Numbered from the stretch's first letter, positions 45,463-57,643 are shown. The stretch is 64,000 nucleotides of DNA from Notolepis coatsorum (GCA_963971535.1 OZ020592.1:127175888-127239887); one strand, 5' to 3'. Notes: generated by a model from the sequence alone, not told the origin. Program-made: numbers and translations.

Positions 45463-46137
45463 CTAATCATCCTCAGAATCTGAGTCATATCCTCTCCCTC
45501 GGATAGTCTTCTTCTGCACCTTTGTGAACTTTGAACCCGGCTTCTTGGTCAGTGTGGGGGGCTCCATTAGGTTACCGCTGTAGTTGATTACGTCTGAACA
45601 GCCAAGTCTCCATTCCAGCATCTCTGTAGGAAATTCGTCTGTATATCCCAGGTCAGTGAAACCAACCACATAGTCCTTGGTTTTGCCATCTCTGACCAGA
45701 GCCAAGGTGGGAATGACCTTGATCCTCAGCCTCTCAGTCAGGAACGGGGCTTTCTCCACATTCAGCTTGATGAACTTGGTCTCAACGTGCTTCTTTGCCA
45801 GGATAGTCAGGTGCTTGTCAATAATTTTACACCTGAAAGTCGAATCTCTGTAGAAATGGCAGACCACGTTCTTGCTTTCTTTTACCTCCCCAAAAAAGTC
45901 CTTCTCACTGGGGATCTCTTTGTATTCTCCATGTCCATTAGACATCCACTCCTGCTTCTCTTTCTGTGATTTCTTCAGTGCCTCCAGCCGCCTTTCCTTC
46001 AGTATTTCCAGCTCATCGTCATCCATGCGGTCCAGTTTACTCAACTCTGAATCCAGCTGCTCCTCCACCATCTTGGCTGATTGCAGCACCTGCTGCTCCA
46101 AAGCCTTCGCCATGATCTCCATCGACTGACTCGCCAT
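45463..46137 (-). CDS. txndc9: Thioredoxin domain-containing protein 9 (TXNDC9), intact and intronless
   Basis: A 224-residue frame with a strong start context (ACCATGG). Residues 1-65 are charged and helical (KALEQQVLQ, DDDELEILKERR). The thioredoxin-like fold spans about 70-180: FYRDSTFRC with a single Cys103 where true thioredoxins have CxxC, FIKLNVEKAPFL, the cis-Pro motif VIPT (Pro143) and VVGFTDLG. The tail carries GNLMEPP, KKTIRG and an acidic YDSDSEDD end. These are family hallmarks, and the length matches vertebrate TXNDC9 (about 226). TXNDC9 (PLP-like) binds the CCT/TRiC chaperonin in the cytosol and modulates folding of tubulin and actin. Vertebrate orthologues are, to my knowledge, split by several introns; the absence here suggests a retrocopy, old enough to have lost any poly(A) tail. 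The frame is undamaged. It could be the sole functional copy or an extra one. Confidence 0.93.
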   Translation of the reverse strand: MASQSMEIMAKALEQQVLQSAKMVEEQLDSELSKLDRMDDDELEILKERRLEALKKSQKEKQEWMSNGHGEYKEIPSEKDFFGEVKESKNVVCHFYRDSTFRCKIIDKHLTILAKKHVETKFIKLNVEKAPFLTERLRIKVIPTLALVRDGKTKDYVVGFTDLGYTDEFPTEMLEWRLGCSDVINYSGNLMEPPTLTKKPGSKFTKVQKKTIRGRGYDSDSEDD

Positions 46138-46402
46138 GGTTAAGACAACTGGGAAGCTTTCTGGCTGTCGCTCTCAATACCTTTCCACAGCAAAACGGTA
46201 GGCAAGGCACCTTGGTTGAGAAATGCATGCTTCAATCTATGTTGTTTAGTCTATCTGTTCAGTACTGTAGGGGACGTATCAGATATTAAACTGATAAGAA
46301 CAGATCTTCTTCTTCTTTATATTTTCCGGCAGTGTAAACGCAACATGGCGTATTACTGCCCTCCTCAGTTCTTATACTGCGCCCACAATTGAGAAAACTT
46401 AA

Positions 46403-46590
46403 AGGAAAACTCCAACATTCTGGGAAACCAGCCCATTCAACATCCCCCCGGAGCTAGACAAGAAGTCACACACCCCCCGCATCACCCCGCATGCACCGGG
46501 CTCAGGGAATGCCCGGACCGCCAGCCCAGCCCAGCCCAGCCCCATCACCTGAAGCGGGGCAGACATACAGCCCAGCCCACCACAGCCAGG
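46403..46590. mobile_element. Kolobok-like MITE copy with dense T-to-C changes
   Basis: Starts at TTAA (46399-46402) with aggaaaactccaacattctg. Relative to 32157 and 43101, nearly all differences are T in the reference and C here: aaattagcttatttaac becomes aaaccagcccattcaac, ccctggagttag becomes ccccggagctag, gttagcatagcttagc becomes gccagcccagcccagc. The MITE lies 265 bp 5' of the txndc9 start on that gene's coding strand, where these would be A-to-G changes. Confidence 0.7.
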
Positions 46591-46740
46591 AAACACACAC
46601 TGTAGCGACCCTGGGAGAGTGATGGATGGACTCCTTTACTGGTGTTTCATGAAGGTTTATTTTCAGTTCAGAACAACATTGCAAATTGAACTCAAAGGTT
46701 GCTTTCAAGCTATCCGGAATAAAAATGGAGTAACATGGCT

Positions 46741-47061
46741 TAGGGATGGAATGATAATACCACCTTTTCACTGCTGATACCGATTCAGAGTACTAAACTT
46801 TCAGTATCGGCTGATATCAAGTACCGATCTGATCCGTCGCTTTTACTGAACAGTAGACTTAAACCATCAGTTTGGAGTCACTGATCTGATACTGATTTCT
46901 CCATTAGATGCAAAATTCTGCAAATCAAGTCAGTTTAATTTCTACATGTTATACACATTTACTGGCATCGGACCTTAGTATCTGGGAAATTCTGATACTC
47001 TATTTAAGCCTGGCATCGGACCGATATCAGCTAGCAGTGCCGGTATATCAACACATCCCTA
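46741..47061 (+). mobile_element. 321-bp hAT-like MITE (TAGGGATGGAATGATAATA)
   Basis: Left end TAGGGATGGAATGATAATAC, right end ATATCAACACATCCCTA; interior with gatatcagc and ccgatctgat motifs. Flanking 8-mers do not match, so the TSD is lost or one border has been replaced, the right by the minisatellite that begins directly after. Confidence 0.65.
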
Positions 47062-50000
47062 ATGTGAGTACTAGTCATAACATAGGGTTGTAGACAAGAG
47101 AACAGTCATAGCGTAGGGTTGTAGACAAGAGAGCAGTCATAGCGTAGGGTTGTAGACAAGAGAACAGTCATAGCGTAGGGTTGTAGACAAGAGAATAGTC
47201 ATAACGTAGGGTTGTAGACAAGAGAATAGTCATAACGTAGGGTTGTAGACAAGAGAACAGTCATAGCGTAGGGTTGTAGACAAGAGAATAGTCATAACGT
47301 AGGGTTGTAGACAAGAGAACAGTCATAGCGTAGGGTTGTAGACAAGAGAACAGTCATAGCGTAGGGTTGTAGACAAGAGAACAGTCAATAGCGTAGGGTT
47401 GTAGACAAGAGAATAGTCATAGCGTAGGGTTGTAGACAAGAGAACAGTCATAGCGTAGGGTTGTAGACAAGAGAACAGTCATAGCGTAGGGTTGTAGACA
47501 AGAGAATAGTCATAACGTAGGGTTGTAGACAAGAGAACAGTCATAACGTAGGGTTGTAGACAAGAGAACAGTCATAGCGTAGGGTTGTAGACAAGAGAAC
47601 AGTCATAGCGTAGGGTTGTAGACAAGAGAACAGTCATAGCGTAGGGTTGTAGACAAGAGAACAGTCATAACGTAGGGTTGTAGACAAGAGAACAGTCATA
47701 GCGTAGGGTTGTAGACAAGAGAACAGTCATAGCGTAGGGTTGTAGACAAGAGAACAGTCATAGCGTAGGGTTGTAGACAAGAGAACAGTCATAACGTAGG
47801 GTTGTAGACAAGAGAACAGTCATAGCGTAGGGTTGTAGACAAGAGAATAGTCATAGCGTAGGGTTGTAGACAAGAGAACAGTCATAGCGTAGGGTTGTAG
47901 ACAAGAGAACAGTCATAGCGTAGGGTTGTAGACAAGAGAACAGTCATAGCGTAGGGTTGTAGACAAGAGAACAGTCATAGCGTAGGGTTGTAGACAAGAG
48001 AACAGTCATAGCGTAGGGTTGTAGACAAGAGAACAGTCATAGCGTAGGGTTGTAGACAAGAGAATAGTCATAGCGTAGGGTTGTAGACAAGAGAACAGTC
48101 ATAACGTAGGGTTGTAGACAAGAGAACAGTCATAGCGTAGGGTTGTAGACAAGAGAACAGTCATAACGTAGGGTTGTAGACAAGAGAATAGTCATAACGT
48201 AGGGTTGTAGACAAGAGAACAGTCATAACGTAGGGTTGTAGACAAGAGAACAGTCATAGCGTAGGGTTGTAGACAAGAGAACAGTCATAGCGTAGGGTTG
48301 TAGACAAGAGAACAGTCATAGCGTAGGGTTGTAGACAAGAGAACAGTCATAACGTAGGGTTGTAGACAAGAGAACAGTCATAGCGTAGGGTTGTAGACAA
48401 GAGAACACTCATAACGTAGGGTTGTAGACAAGAGAATAGTCATAGCGTAGGGTTGTAGACAAGAGAACAGTCATAGCGTAGGGTTGTAGACAAGAGAACA
48501 GTCATAACGTAGGGTTGTAGACAAGAGAACAGTCATAACGTAGGGTTGTAGACAAGAGAACAGTCATAACATAGGGTTGTAGACAAGAGAACAGTCATAG
48601 CGTAGGGTTGTAGACAAGAGAATAGTCATAACGTAGGGTTGTAGACAAGAGAACAGTCATAACGTAGGGTTGTAGACAAGAGAATAGTCATAACATAGGG
48701 TTGTAGACAAGAGAACAGTCATAGCGTAGGGTTGTAGACAAGAGAACAGTCATAGCGTAGGGTTGTAGACAAGAGAACAGTCATAGCGTAGGGTTGTAGA
48801 CAAGAGAACAGTCATAGCGTAGGGTTGTAGACAAGAGAACAGTCATAGCGTAGGGTTGTAGACAAGAGAACAGTCATAGCGTAGGGTTGTAGACAAGAGA
48901 ACAGTCATAGCGTAGGGTTGTAGACAAGAGAACAGTCATAACGTAGGGTTGTAGACAAGAGAACAGTCATAGCGTAGGGTTGTAGACAAGAGAACAGTCA
49001 TAACGTAGGGTTGTAGACAAGAGAACAGTCATAACGTAGGGTTGTAGACAAGAGAACAGTCATAGCGTAGGGTTGTAGACAAGAGAACAGTCATAGCGTA
49101 GGGTTGTAGACAAGAGAACAGTCATAGCGTAGGGTTGTAGACAAGAGAACAGTCATAGCGTAGGGTTGTAGACAAGAGAACAGTCATAGCGTAGGGTTGT
49201 AGACAAGAGAATAGTCATAACGTAGGGTTGTAGACAAGAGAATAGTCATAACGTAGGGTTGTAGACAAGAGAACAGTCATAGCGTAGGGTTGTAGACAAG
49301 AGAACAGTCATAGCGTAGGGTTGTAGACAAGAGAACAGTCATAGCGTAGGGTTGTAGACAAGAGAATAGTCATAACGTAGGGTTGTAGACAAGAGAATAG
49401 TCATAACGTAGGGTTGTAGACAAGAGAATAGTCATAACGTAGGGTTGTAGACAAGAGAACAGTCATAGCGTAGGGTTGTAGACAAGAGAACAGTCATAAC
49501 GTAGGGTTGTAGACAAGAGAACAGTCATAGCGTAGGGTTGTAGACAAGAGAATAGTCATAACGTAGGGTTGTAGACAAGAGAACAGTCATAGCGTAGGGT
49601 TGTAGACAAGAGAATAGTCATAACGTAGGGTTGTAGACAAGAGAACAGTCATAGCGTAGGGTTGTAGACAAGAGAACAGTCATAACGTAGGGTTGTAGAC
49701 AAGAGAACAGTCATAGCGTAGGGTTGTAGACAAGAGAACAGTCATAGCGTAGGGTTGTAGACAAGAGAACAGTCATAGCGTAGGGTTGTAGACAAGAGAA
49801 CAGTCATAGCGTAGGGTTGTAGACAAGAGAATAGTCATAACGTAGGGTTGTAGACAAGAGAACAGTCATAACGTAGGGTTGTAGACAAGAGAATAGTCAT
49901 AACGTAGGGTTGTAGACAAGAGAATAGTCATAACGTAGGGTTGTAGACAAGAGAACAGTCATAACGTAGGGTTGTAGACAAGAGAACAGTCATAGCGTAG

Positions 50001-50287
50001 GGTTGTAGACAAGAGAACAGTCATAGCGTAGGGTTGTAGACAAGAGAACAGTCATAGCGTAGGGTTGTAGACAAGAGAATAGTCATAGCGTAGGGTTGTA
50101 GACAAGAGAACAGTCATAACGTAGGGTTGTAGACAAGAGAACAGTCATAACGTAGGGTTGTAGACAAGAGAACAGTCATAACGTAGGGTTGTAGACAAGA
50201 GAACAGTCATAGCGTAGGGTTGTAGACAAGAGAACAGTCATAACGTAGGGTTGTAGACAAGAGAACAGTCATAACGTAGGGTTGTAA
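47062..50287 (+). repeat. 3.2-kb minisatellite, 31-bp unit, about 104 copies
   Basis: Unit AGTCATAGCGTAGGGTTGTA plus GACAAGAGAAC. Two dimorphic sites (ATAGCG/ATAACG and GAACAG/GAATAG) vary independently along the array; rare variants include gtcaatagcg near 47384, aacactcataacg near 48406 and ataacatag. The last unit degenerates into the 3' flank of the rbx1-like gene (gggttgtaaacaggagggg). Confidence 0.98.
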
Positions 50288-50358
50288 ACAGGAGGGGAAG
50301 CAAATAGCCAGTGTGACGCGTCCAGAAGGCCCAGAAGTGATGGTCCAGAATGTTGCAC

Positions 50359-50694
<336 letters not shown>

Positions 50695-50731
50695 TCATCT
50701 TGTTTTGATTTTGAGAACAGATCTTTCCTGC

Positions 50732-50732
<1 letters not shown>

Positions 50733-50762
<30 letters not shown>
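50733..50762 (+). repeat. (TA)n microsatellite
   Basis: About 15 TA repeats, 45 bp 5' of the rbx1-like start codon on its strand. Confidence 0.95.
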
Positions 50763-50764
<2 letters not shown>

Positions 50765-50766
<2 letters not shown>

Positions 50767-50843
50767 AAATGTTCTAGAATGTTCTATTATGACATCATAC
50801 AACATACTAGAACATTTGTGATGTCACAGTATGATGTCATAAT
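50765..50843 (+). repeat. 45-47-bp tandem repeat, left part (split by hAT)
   Basis: Units of agaacatttgtgatgtcaca then gtatgatgtcataat, interrupted by the element at 50844 and resumed at 52073. Confidence 0.85.
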
Positions 50844-52072
50844 CAGTGATGCCACAGATTACTTGTAAAAGTAATCTGATTACTGATTACTGATTACTCC
50901 TTTAAAAAGTAATCTAAGTTACTTTACTGATGACTTGATTATCAGAGTAACTTAGTTACTTTGAAAGTAACTAGGTTACGAAGTCGTCGTCGTTCCCCCA
51001 ACAGTTTTTTTTTTAAACGCTTTATTGAAAGTGCATAAATTGTTTTTAACTTGTTTCTCTGCACATAACGTAAATTGTTAAACTAGTGCTTCAGCTTCTG
51101 TACCATCAAGTATGGTAAAGCAACAGTCTATGATGCTCACAGCATTAGAGCAGCCAGCCAGTGGTTTTACAAAACCAGTGTATCACATCTAACAAATGCA
51201 GGCTGAACTATTCAATTATATCAACTGTAACTATTAAATTGTTTTTATAAATGTCTCTCTATAAACATACAATCAGTCTCTCTTTAACATGTAAATTAAC
51301 TGTAAATCTGGCAAATAAGAGCTTTTGCTCTGCCACCATCAAATATACATTAATCAAAAGGGAAAGAAACAATCTCTCTCTTTTGCTGTTGGACATCCGA
51401 GTCCTCCTGTACCTAGTCGAAACGTCGGCTAGTGTTGTGATTCCAGATGCTTTCAATGCAATTGGATGTGCTGTTTTTAGCGGTAGACAGTATTTTGTTT
51501 CCTCCGCATATGAACGTGAAGTAGTGATTGAGGCTACGTTTAGACGAGCGTTTTGGGATGGAAGTCTGAACAGAAACCGCAATCACTTTTAATTTTGCGT
51601 TTAGACAACCGTTTTGGGGTGGAATTCTAACGACGGAGCCCTGCTGTCACACGATTGGCGCATATGTCACATGACGTGCTGTGAAGACCCGCCCTACTCT
51701 GCCTCTGATTCGCAGACTGTGGATGGGGAATGTGATTGTACCAAAGCAGTCACTCACAGACAGAGGGACCAGTCACGCCGCGGGACACATTATTGTGTAA
51801 CCCTTTCACTGCCACACGACGTCCCTCTCAAATAAGAAAAACAGCTCAAAATGTATTTTTAACTGTCGAAAACGAAATAAAATACTGCATTCCGCCTGCA
51901 TTATGAATTTATGATGAGATAGTAACGAAATAGTAACGCACAGCCACTTGGACAAGTAACTGCAATCAGATTACTGGCTTTTAAAGATTAACGCGTTAGA
52001 TTACTATTTTCGGGGGAAAAGTAATCAGATTACAATAACGCGTTACTTAGTAACGCGTTACTGGCATCACTG
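50844..52072 (+). mobile_element. hAT element (CAGTGATGCCA TIR), 1229 bp
   Basis: Left end CAGTGATGCCACAGATTAC, right end GTAACGCGTTACTGGCATCACTG; TSD GTCATAAT exact (50836-50843, 52073-52080). Subterminal taatctgattac-type repeats. It sits within a tandem-repeat array. The interior includes unrelated sequence (51140-51600) with no recognised protein. Confidence 0.92.
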
Positions 52073-52340
52073 GTCATAATAGACCATTCTAGAACATTTG
52101 TGATGTCACAGTATGATGTCATAATAGAACATTCTAGAACATTTGTGATGTCACAGTATGATGTCATAAATAATAGAACATTCTAGAACATTTGCGATGT
52201 CATAGTATGATGTCATAATAGAACATTCTAGAACATTTGTGATGGCACAGTATGATGTCATAATAGAACATTCTAAAACATTTGTGATGTCACAGTATGA
52301 TGTCATAATAGGACATTCTAGAACATTTGTGGGACAGGGA
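52073..52340 (+). repeat. 45-47-bp tandem repeat, right part, about six units
   Basis: Repeats of tagaacattctagaacattt then gtgatgtcacagtatgatg and tcataa, with small variants (gataaataatag, gatggcac). Confidence 0.92.
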
Positions 52341-52706
52341 AGTCAAGTTAAGGTACAGGGGTTTAGAGAAGGGCATTTGGCAGAAAGGGTAGGACAGGAG
52401 GATAGAGAGGGTGTGGGAGGAAAAATTTAGTATTGTGGCCTTTGTGGCAGGTGTAGTTAATGCTACGGCATTGGTTAAGGGCTTAAGGATTAAGATGATT
52501 GTTAGAGTGGCGGTTCAACACTTGGGCATGGATGGTCTGAAATGGGAGGAAGTGGTTAGGGAATTAGAGAAGGGGATTGTGAATATTCAAGAAGTCCAGA
52601 GTCAGCCCATAGGAGGCAAGGAGTGTCTCGCAGAGGGGGGCTCAGTCAGGGAGGAGCAGCATTAGCTGCACTTTATGATGGGGAAGGGAAAATGGACACT
52701 GTAGGG

Positions 52707-52930
52707 CAGTGGTCACCAACCCGTCGATCGCGATCGACTGGTCGATCTTTGAGACTTTCCCTGTAGATCTTTCCATGAAAAGAATTTTTTTTTTTTTTTT
52801 TTTTTTTTTGGATCTTTCCCTGAGAGTCCACATTACAGTTCTACTTTTGTTTTGATGTGAAAAGTGATGCTGCATAAGATGACTGCACTTAGCACTGACT
52901 GAGAAAGTACATATTACAGTTCTACTTTAT
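52707..52930 (+). mobile_element. hAT-Charlie-like element, left end with poly(T)
   Basis: Begins CAGTGGTCACCAACCCGTCG (classic Charlie-type terminus) and gatcgcgatcgactggtcga; a T27 run at 52783-52809; no right end identified. Confidence 0.5.
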
Positions 52931-53133
52931 AAAATGCTAATTGTAACTAGACAATTCCGCGCGGGGGAAAGTGTGGGTGACGCCTGTGCACCGCCGGCCA
53001 ACGGGAGAGGGTCTCTCGCGAGTCTCTATGACAAACGGTTCAAAAGATACAAAAAAGGGGGAGGAGCCAAACTATGGGCATGGTCAACATAGACCAATGA
53101 AAGTGGACATCCCTACTGAGTACAATGCAAGTC

Positions 53134-53812
53134 TGTACGACAAACTATTACACTATTACACACGATTACACTATTACACACTATTACACTATTACACACT
53201 ATTACACTATTACACACTATTACACTATTACACTATTACACTATTACACACTATTACACACTATTACACTATTACACACTATTACACTATTGCACTATTA
53301 CACACTATTACACACTATTACACTATTACACACTTACACACTATTACACTATTACACACTATTACACTATTACACACTATTACACACTATTACACTATTA
53401 CACTATTACACACTATTACACACTATTACACTATTACACACTTACACACTTACACACTATTACACACTATTACACTATTACACACTATTACACACTATTA
53501 CACTCTATTACACTATTACACACTATTACACTATTACACACTATTACACTATTACACTGGCACACTATTACACTATTACACACTATTACACTAGCACACT
53601 ATTACACACTATTACACTATTACACACTATTACACACTATTACACTAGCATACTATGACACTAGCACACTATTACACACTATTACACTATTACACACTAT
53701 TACACTATTACACTAGCACACTATTACACACTATTACACTATTACACACTATTACACTATTACACTAGCACACTATTACACACTATTACACTAGCACACT
53801 ATTACACACACT
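53134..53812 (+). repeat. Minisatellite of ACACTATT-type units
   Basis: About 680 bp made of ctattacacactattacact with irregular 8/10-bp steps and occasional agcacactatta or ggcacac variants. Open frames of TITHYYTITHYY type are artefacts. Confidence 0.97.
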
Positions 53813-53864
53813 ATTGTACTGAGTACAATGGCACAACCCGCAAGTCTCTACACCTCATTAATCA

Positions 53865-54018
53865 TCAATTATGATGAATTGAAAATGGGGGACCTTGATG
53901 GAAACAAGACGAAAGTCTTTCTCAGGTCTGCATCCTCTTAACAATTGTATGTATTGAGCTGTACTGTACTGTACCCATTCTGCAATCTGTTAATAAACTT
54001 TTCAATCAATCAATCTCA
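53865..54018 (+). mobile_element. Retroelement tail copy
   Basis: atgatgaattgaaaatgggg, ttgatggaaacaagacgaaa, tacccattctgcaatctgtt, ttttcaatcaatcaatc. Confidence 0.8.
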
Positions 54019-54229
54019 CTACTTCCTCTTGTCGCTGTGCCTGCTCCACCAGCTTCCTCCTTTCTACGGGCCATCATTTCACTGATCGCTTTATTAGTAC
54101 TGAGAAACGTTAGTACTGAGAATCCTCTCAACAGGCTCCGATACACTCCAGTGGGACTCCAAAAACACTCCAAAACACTCCAAAGCGCTTGAGCCTTCAA
54201 AAACCACGATACATGTCCTTTTACAAAAA

Positions 54230-54410
54230 GGTATTCAGATGTGTCTTCATATGTTCTCCTGAGGAAATGGGTTGCAAACTGTACATTATATCAAAGTTTA
54301 TAGGCCAGTTACACATAGCATAGTCTCACGTAGCCAGACCTCTCTCCACACTGAGAGAGGTACACAACGGTATTCAGATGCGTCTTCATATGTTCTCCTG
54401 AGGAAATCCG
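54230..54410 (+). repeat. Direct duplication, first copy and start of the second
   Basis: ggtattcagatgtgtcttca ... gaggaaatgggttgcaaact ... agccagacctctctccacac (54230-54360) is followed by a second copy from 54370 that is cut at 54410 by a hAT and continues at 55741-55850. Confidence 0.85.
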
Positions 54411-55740
54411 CAGGGCTGTACGTTAACTTTTTTTGCACATAGCACTGGTGCTACAGAGGTTGATAGTTTTGTAGCACTGGCCAAAATCTTGTAGCACAAG
54501 TATAAAACGTGTTATATTTGTAACAGTCACAAATGTGCCTATTGTATTTGTGTTATTTAGTTGCAGTCAGGGAACAAACTTAACCTTTTGACTTACCAGC
54601 CATTTGGCTGGTAGATTTAAAAAAGGCAGATTTTTTACCAGCCAAAAATTATAAATTGCTTTTTAGTATATCGCCATGTGTTATTATTACTATAATACTC
54701 TCATATGCTATTTTCAATTAATATCATAAACAACAAGGAATATTAGCATAATTTTGAGTGGACTGAAGGAATGAGTCAGCGTTAATAGTTTTAAATGCAA
54801 ATAATTTATTGAAACATAGAAGTGGGGTCGGTTGGGACACACACACACACACACACACAATGGGGGACCCTGATGTAAACAAGACGAAAGTCTTTCTATG
54901 GTCTGCATCCCCTTAACAATTGTGTGTATTGAGCCGTACTGTATTGTACCCATTCTGCAATCTGTTAAATAAAGTTTTCATTCATTCACACTGTTTCAAC
55001 TCACCACCCCCGCATCATCTAGTCTGTCTTCAAACTTCCACTCCTCTCGACACACACACACCCTTTCCCCAGTCCACACTGTCTCTATGGCTCTGCCTCT
55101 GATTAGGATTAGCTTGTTAGCTTATGCTAATGTAACGTTCATTTCGGGCGATGTGGGCATAAAGGAATGGCGATGATGCAAAGCGTGTTAGATGCATTTG
55201 ACCCGTTGTGAGAAAAAAAAAACACCACAGACTTATTTCGGATCGCAAAATAGCCGCACTGCTGTGCAGCCCCGCTCGGCTGAGAGCAGAAGGCAGAAGC
55301 ACGGTCTGGGTAACGTTCATTTCGGACTTTATGACGCGAGGATTGCAAAGCATGTTATATGCATTTGACCCGTTGCCGAATAAAACAGCAGGGATTTGTT
55401 TTGGGTCGCGACAACACTATCTACTAGCTCTGTTTCAATGTCCGCGTTCCAAACGCTGCTGAGACGAGTCCTGCAGTCACCTGCTGTGTTGTGAGCTGAG
55501 CCGAGAGGATATGAGTCACTGCTCGCAACTCGCGGGGATATTGTTCGCTAGGGATTATGGGATTTGGTGTTTGATATATGGAGTTTTACGCAGAAGGGAC
55601 ATTGTATTTAATCGCACAAGACTACAAGTACCAAGTGGATAGCGGGCCATCGCACCAGTGCTATTGAAGTCAATCCTTTCATCGCACAGACTGACGTCAG
55701 TGTCGCACGTGCGACATATATATCGCACTGTACTGCCCTG
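54411..55740 (+). mobile_element. hAT element (CAGGGCTGTACG TIR), 1330 bp
   Basis: Left end CAGGGCTGTACGTTAAC, right end CACTGTACTGCCCTG. TSD-like GGAAATCC / GGAAATGG (54402-54409, 55741-55748), six of eight. Host sequence continues across (gaggaaat then gggttgcaaactg, as in the intact copy at 54270). Inside are another hAT-like left end (cagggaacaaacttaacctt, about 54568) and a retroelement tail (54863-54990). Confidence 0.8.
54863..54990 (+). mobile_element. Retroelement tail copy
   Basis: tgggggaccctgatgtaaac, taacaattgtgtgtattgag, ctgttaaataaagttttcat then tcattcac; within the 54411-55740 hAT, directly after a (CA)n. Confidence 0.8.
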
Positions 55741-55850
55741 GGAAATGGGTTGCAAACTGTACATTATATCAACGTTTATAGGCCAGTTACACATAGCATA
55801 GTCTCACGTAGCCAGACCTCTCTCCACACTATGAGAGAGGTCTGGCTGAA
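55741..55850 (+). repeat. Second duplicate continued after the hAT
   Basis: ggaaatgggttgcaaactgt ... ggccagttacacatagcata ... agacctctctccacac; continues the copy begun at 54370. An 18-bp palindromic extension (agagaggtctggc) follows. Confidence 0.8.
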
Positions 55851-55995
55851 TTATCATTCCGGTATAGGGGGGAAACGAATGCTCAGTCTGGCTTGTTTAT
55901 ATTCCTTTAAAACCAATCACAAGTCGGCGGTGCTAAACCCAGGATGCAGGGATGGTGCCCTTGCAAAATAGTATCCCCAATAGCAGGGGAGGAGA

Positions 55996-56492
55996 ATGTT
56001 GTGTTCCTTCATAGCTAAAGACAGTAGAGGTTGAGTACTTTATTATCTAAAGATGGTAAGTTAGAATGTTGTGTTCCTTCATAGTTAAAGACAGTAGAGG
56101 TTGAGTACTTTATTATCTAAAGATGGTAAGTTCGAGTTGTGTTCCGTCATACAGTAGTTAAAGACAGTAGAGGTTGAGTACTTTATTATAAAAAGATGGT
56201 AAGTTAGTGTTGTGTTCCTTCATAGTTAAAGACAGTAGAGGTTGAGTACTTTATTATCTAAATATGGTAAGTTAGAGTGTTGTGTTCCTTCATGGTTAGA
56301 TACAGTAGAGGTTGAGAACTTTATTATCTAAAGATAGTAAGTTAGAGTGTTGTGTTCCTTCATAGTTAAAGACATTAGAGGTTGAGTACTTTATTATCTA
56401 AAGATGGTAAGTTAGTGTTGTGTTCCTTCATAGTTAAAGACAGTAGAGGTTCAGTACTTTATTATCTAAAGATGGTAAGTTAGAGTGTTGTG
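55996..56492 (+). repeat. About 70-bp tandem repeat, seven copies
   Basis: Unit gttgtgttccttcatagtta plus aagacagtagaggttgagta plus ctttattatctaaagatggt plus aagttagagt. The third copy has cgtcatacagtagtta. Confidence 0.96.
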
Positions 56493-56621
56493 CACATCCG
56501 TGGGGTAAGATGGCCGGTGAGAGCGCGGCGCGGAGCCAATGGCAGTGACATGATGGGAATAGCCAGACTCTGAGGACGAGTGCTTGCTACTTGCTGTTTG
56601 GGTAAATAATATGCTGATGTT

Positions 56622-57643
56622 CAGGGCTGTACGCTAAGCTTTTTCACTAGGGGCACACTTGCCCCTAAATGAGAAATTTAGGGGCAAAACATATTTTTTA
56701 GGGGCAAATTTTTAAATAACAATTTTACCATTATTTATATCGATTGTTTTTGATTTAAAAAAAAAAAAAAAATTTATTTTATATCATTTTTTTTTAATAA
56801 AATATATATATTATATAATCATACTTGTAGTTGTATTATCTGCGAGACATCGCCACCACGCAACAAGTCTAAATGCTCGCTATATGCAACCAGCTCCACT
56901 GTCTGTGTGTACTGAGTAGCCTCCAGCTACGGCCAGGATTCTCCGGAGCTGCAGCTGGGCCCTATACTGTAGCCTCCAGCTACGGCCAGGATTCTCCGGC
57001 GCTGCAGCTGGTCCCTATTGACTATATTCAGCGTGCCCTCAGCTCGAATACGCATCGACTCAGTGTTATAAGACATTGATATCAGGACGGAGCTATCTGA
57101 ACTATTTAGTTTAATGGGACGTTTCGTTTTGAACAGTAAGCTAACGCAAGCTATCATGCACTACTAGACTTACTGGAGCATTTGTTGATAGCTATCAGTA
57201 GCTAGCCGGCTGGCAGGCTCACCGAGGTCCCAGTGTTTACAACAGCCACGGGTGCGAGAGGGCTGGAGGAGGAGCAGACGCCGCAGCTCTCTCCGTGTGT
57301 CTGAGTTCAGTTCAGTTCAGTTCGGCTCACTATAGGAGGTCGAACAACGCGTCGAAAATATGAAGCAATACTAACTTTACTTTTCTTCATAGCTAAATCA
57401 GCCAGTCTATCAGAGTGAGTGCTCAGTCGATTGTTCCCGCTGATCATACCTGCTGAGTGCTCACTGCTCAGCTCGCGTGAGTGACGTCATCACACGCCTT
57501 GGATAATTTAGGAGTGAAATGCGAATCCAAGGCTTGAAAGCACTACTCGCAAGCCCGCCCCCAGATAATATTTACCAATCGCAACGGCCAATTAAAGGGG
57601 CAATTCGCGACGATATCATCGCAGTGTACTGTGTACAGCCCTG
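56622..57643 (+). mobile_element. hAT element (CAGGGCTGTACGCTAAG TIR), 1022 bp
   Basis: Left end CAGGGCTGTACGCTAAGC, right end TACTGTGTACAGCCCTG. Flanks match the paralogous empty locus at about 26370-26400 (gctgatgtt ... acgtgtaac), where five bases (attga) lie between; no TSD is retained. Internal subterminal aggggcaaa motifs; a two-copy 53-bp duplication at 56918-57020; (T)n and (A)n tracts. A partial sister copy begins at 62781. Confidence 0.8.

Noticed and set aside
52411-52665. 84-codon frame with a protein-like look (VVNATALVKGLRIK, VRVAVQHLGM)
   Set aside because: Composition suggests an old retroelement coding fragment, but I cannot name a family, and there is no start context or continuation; left out of the feature list.
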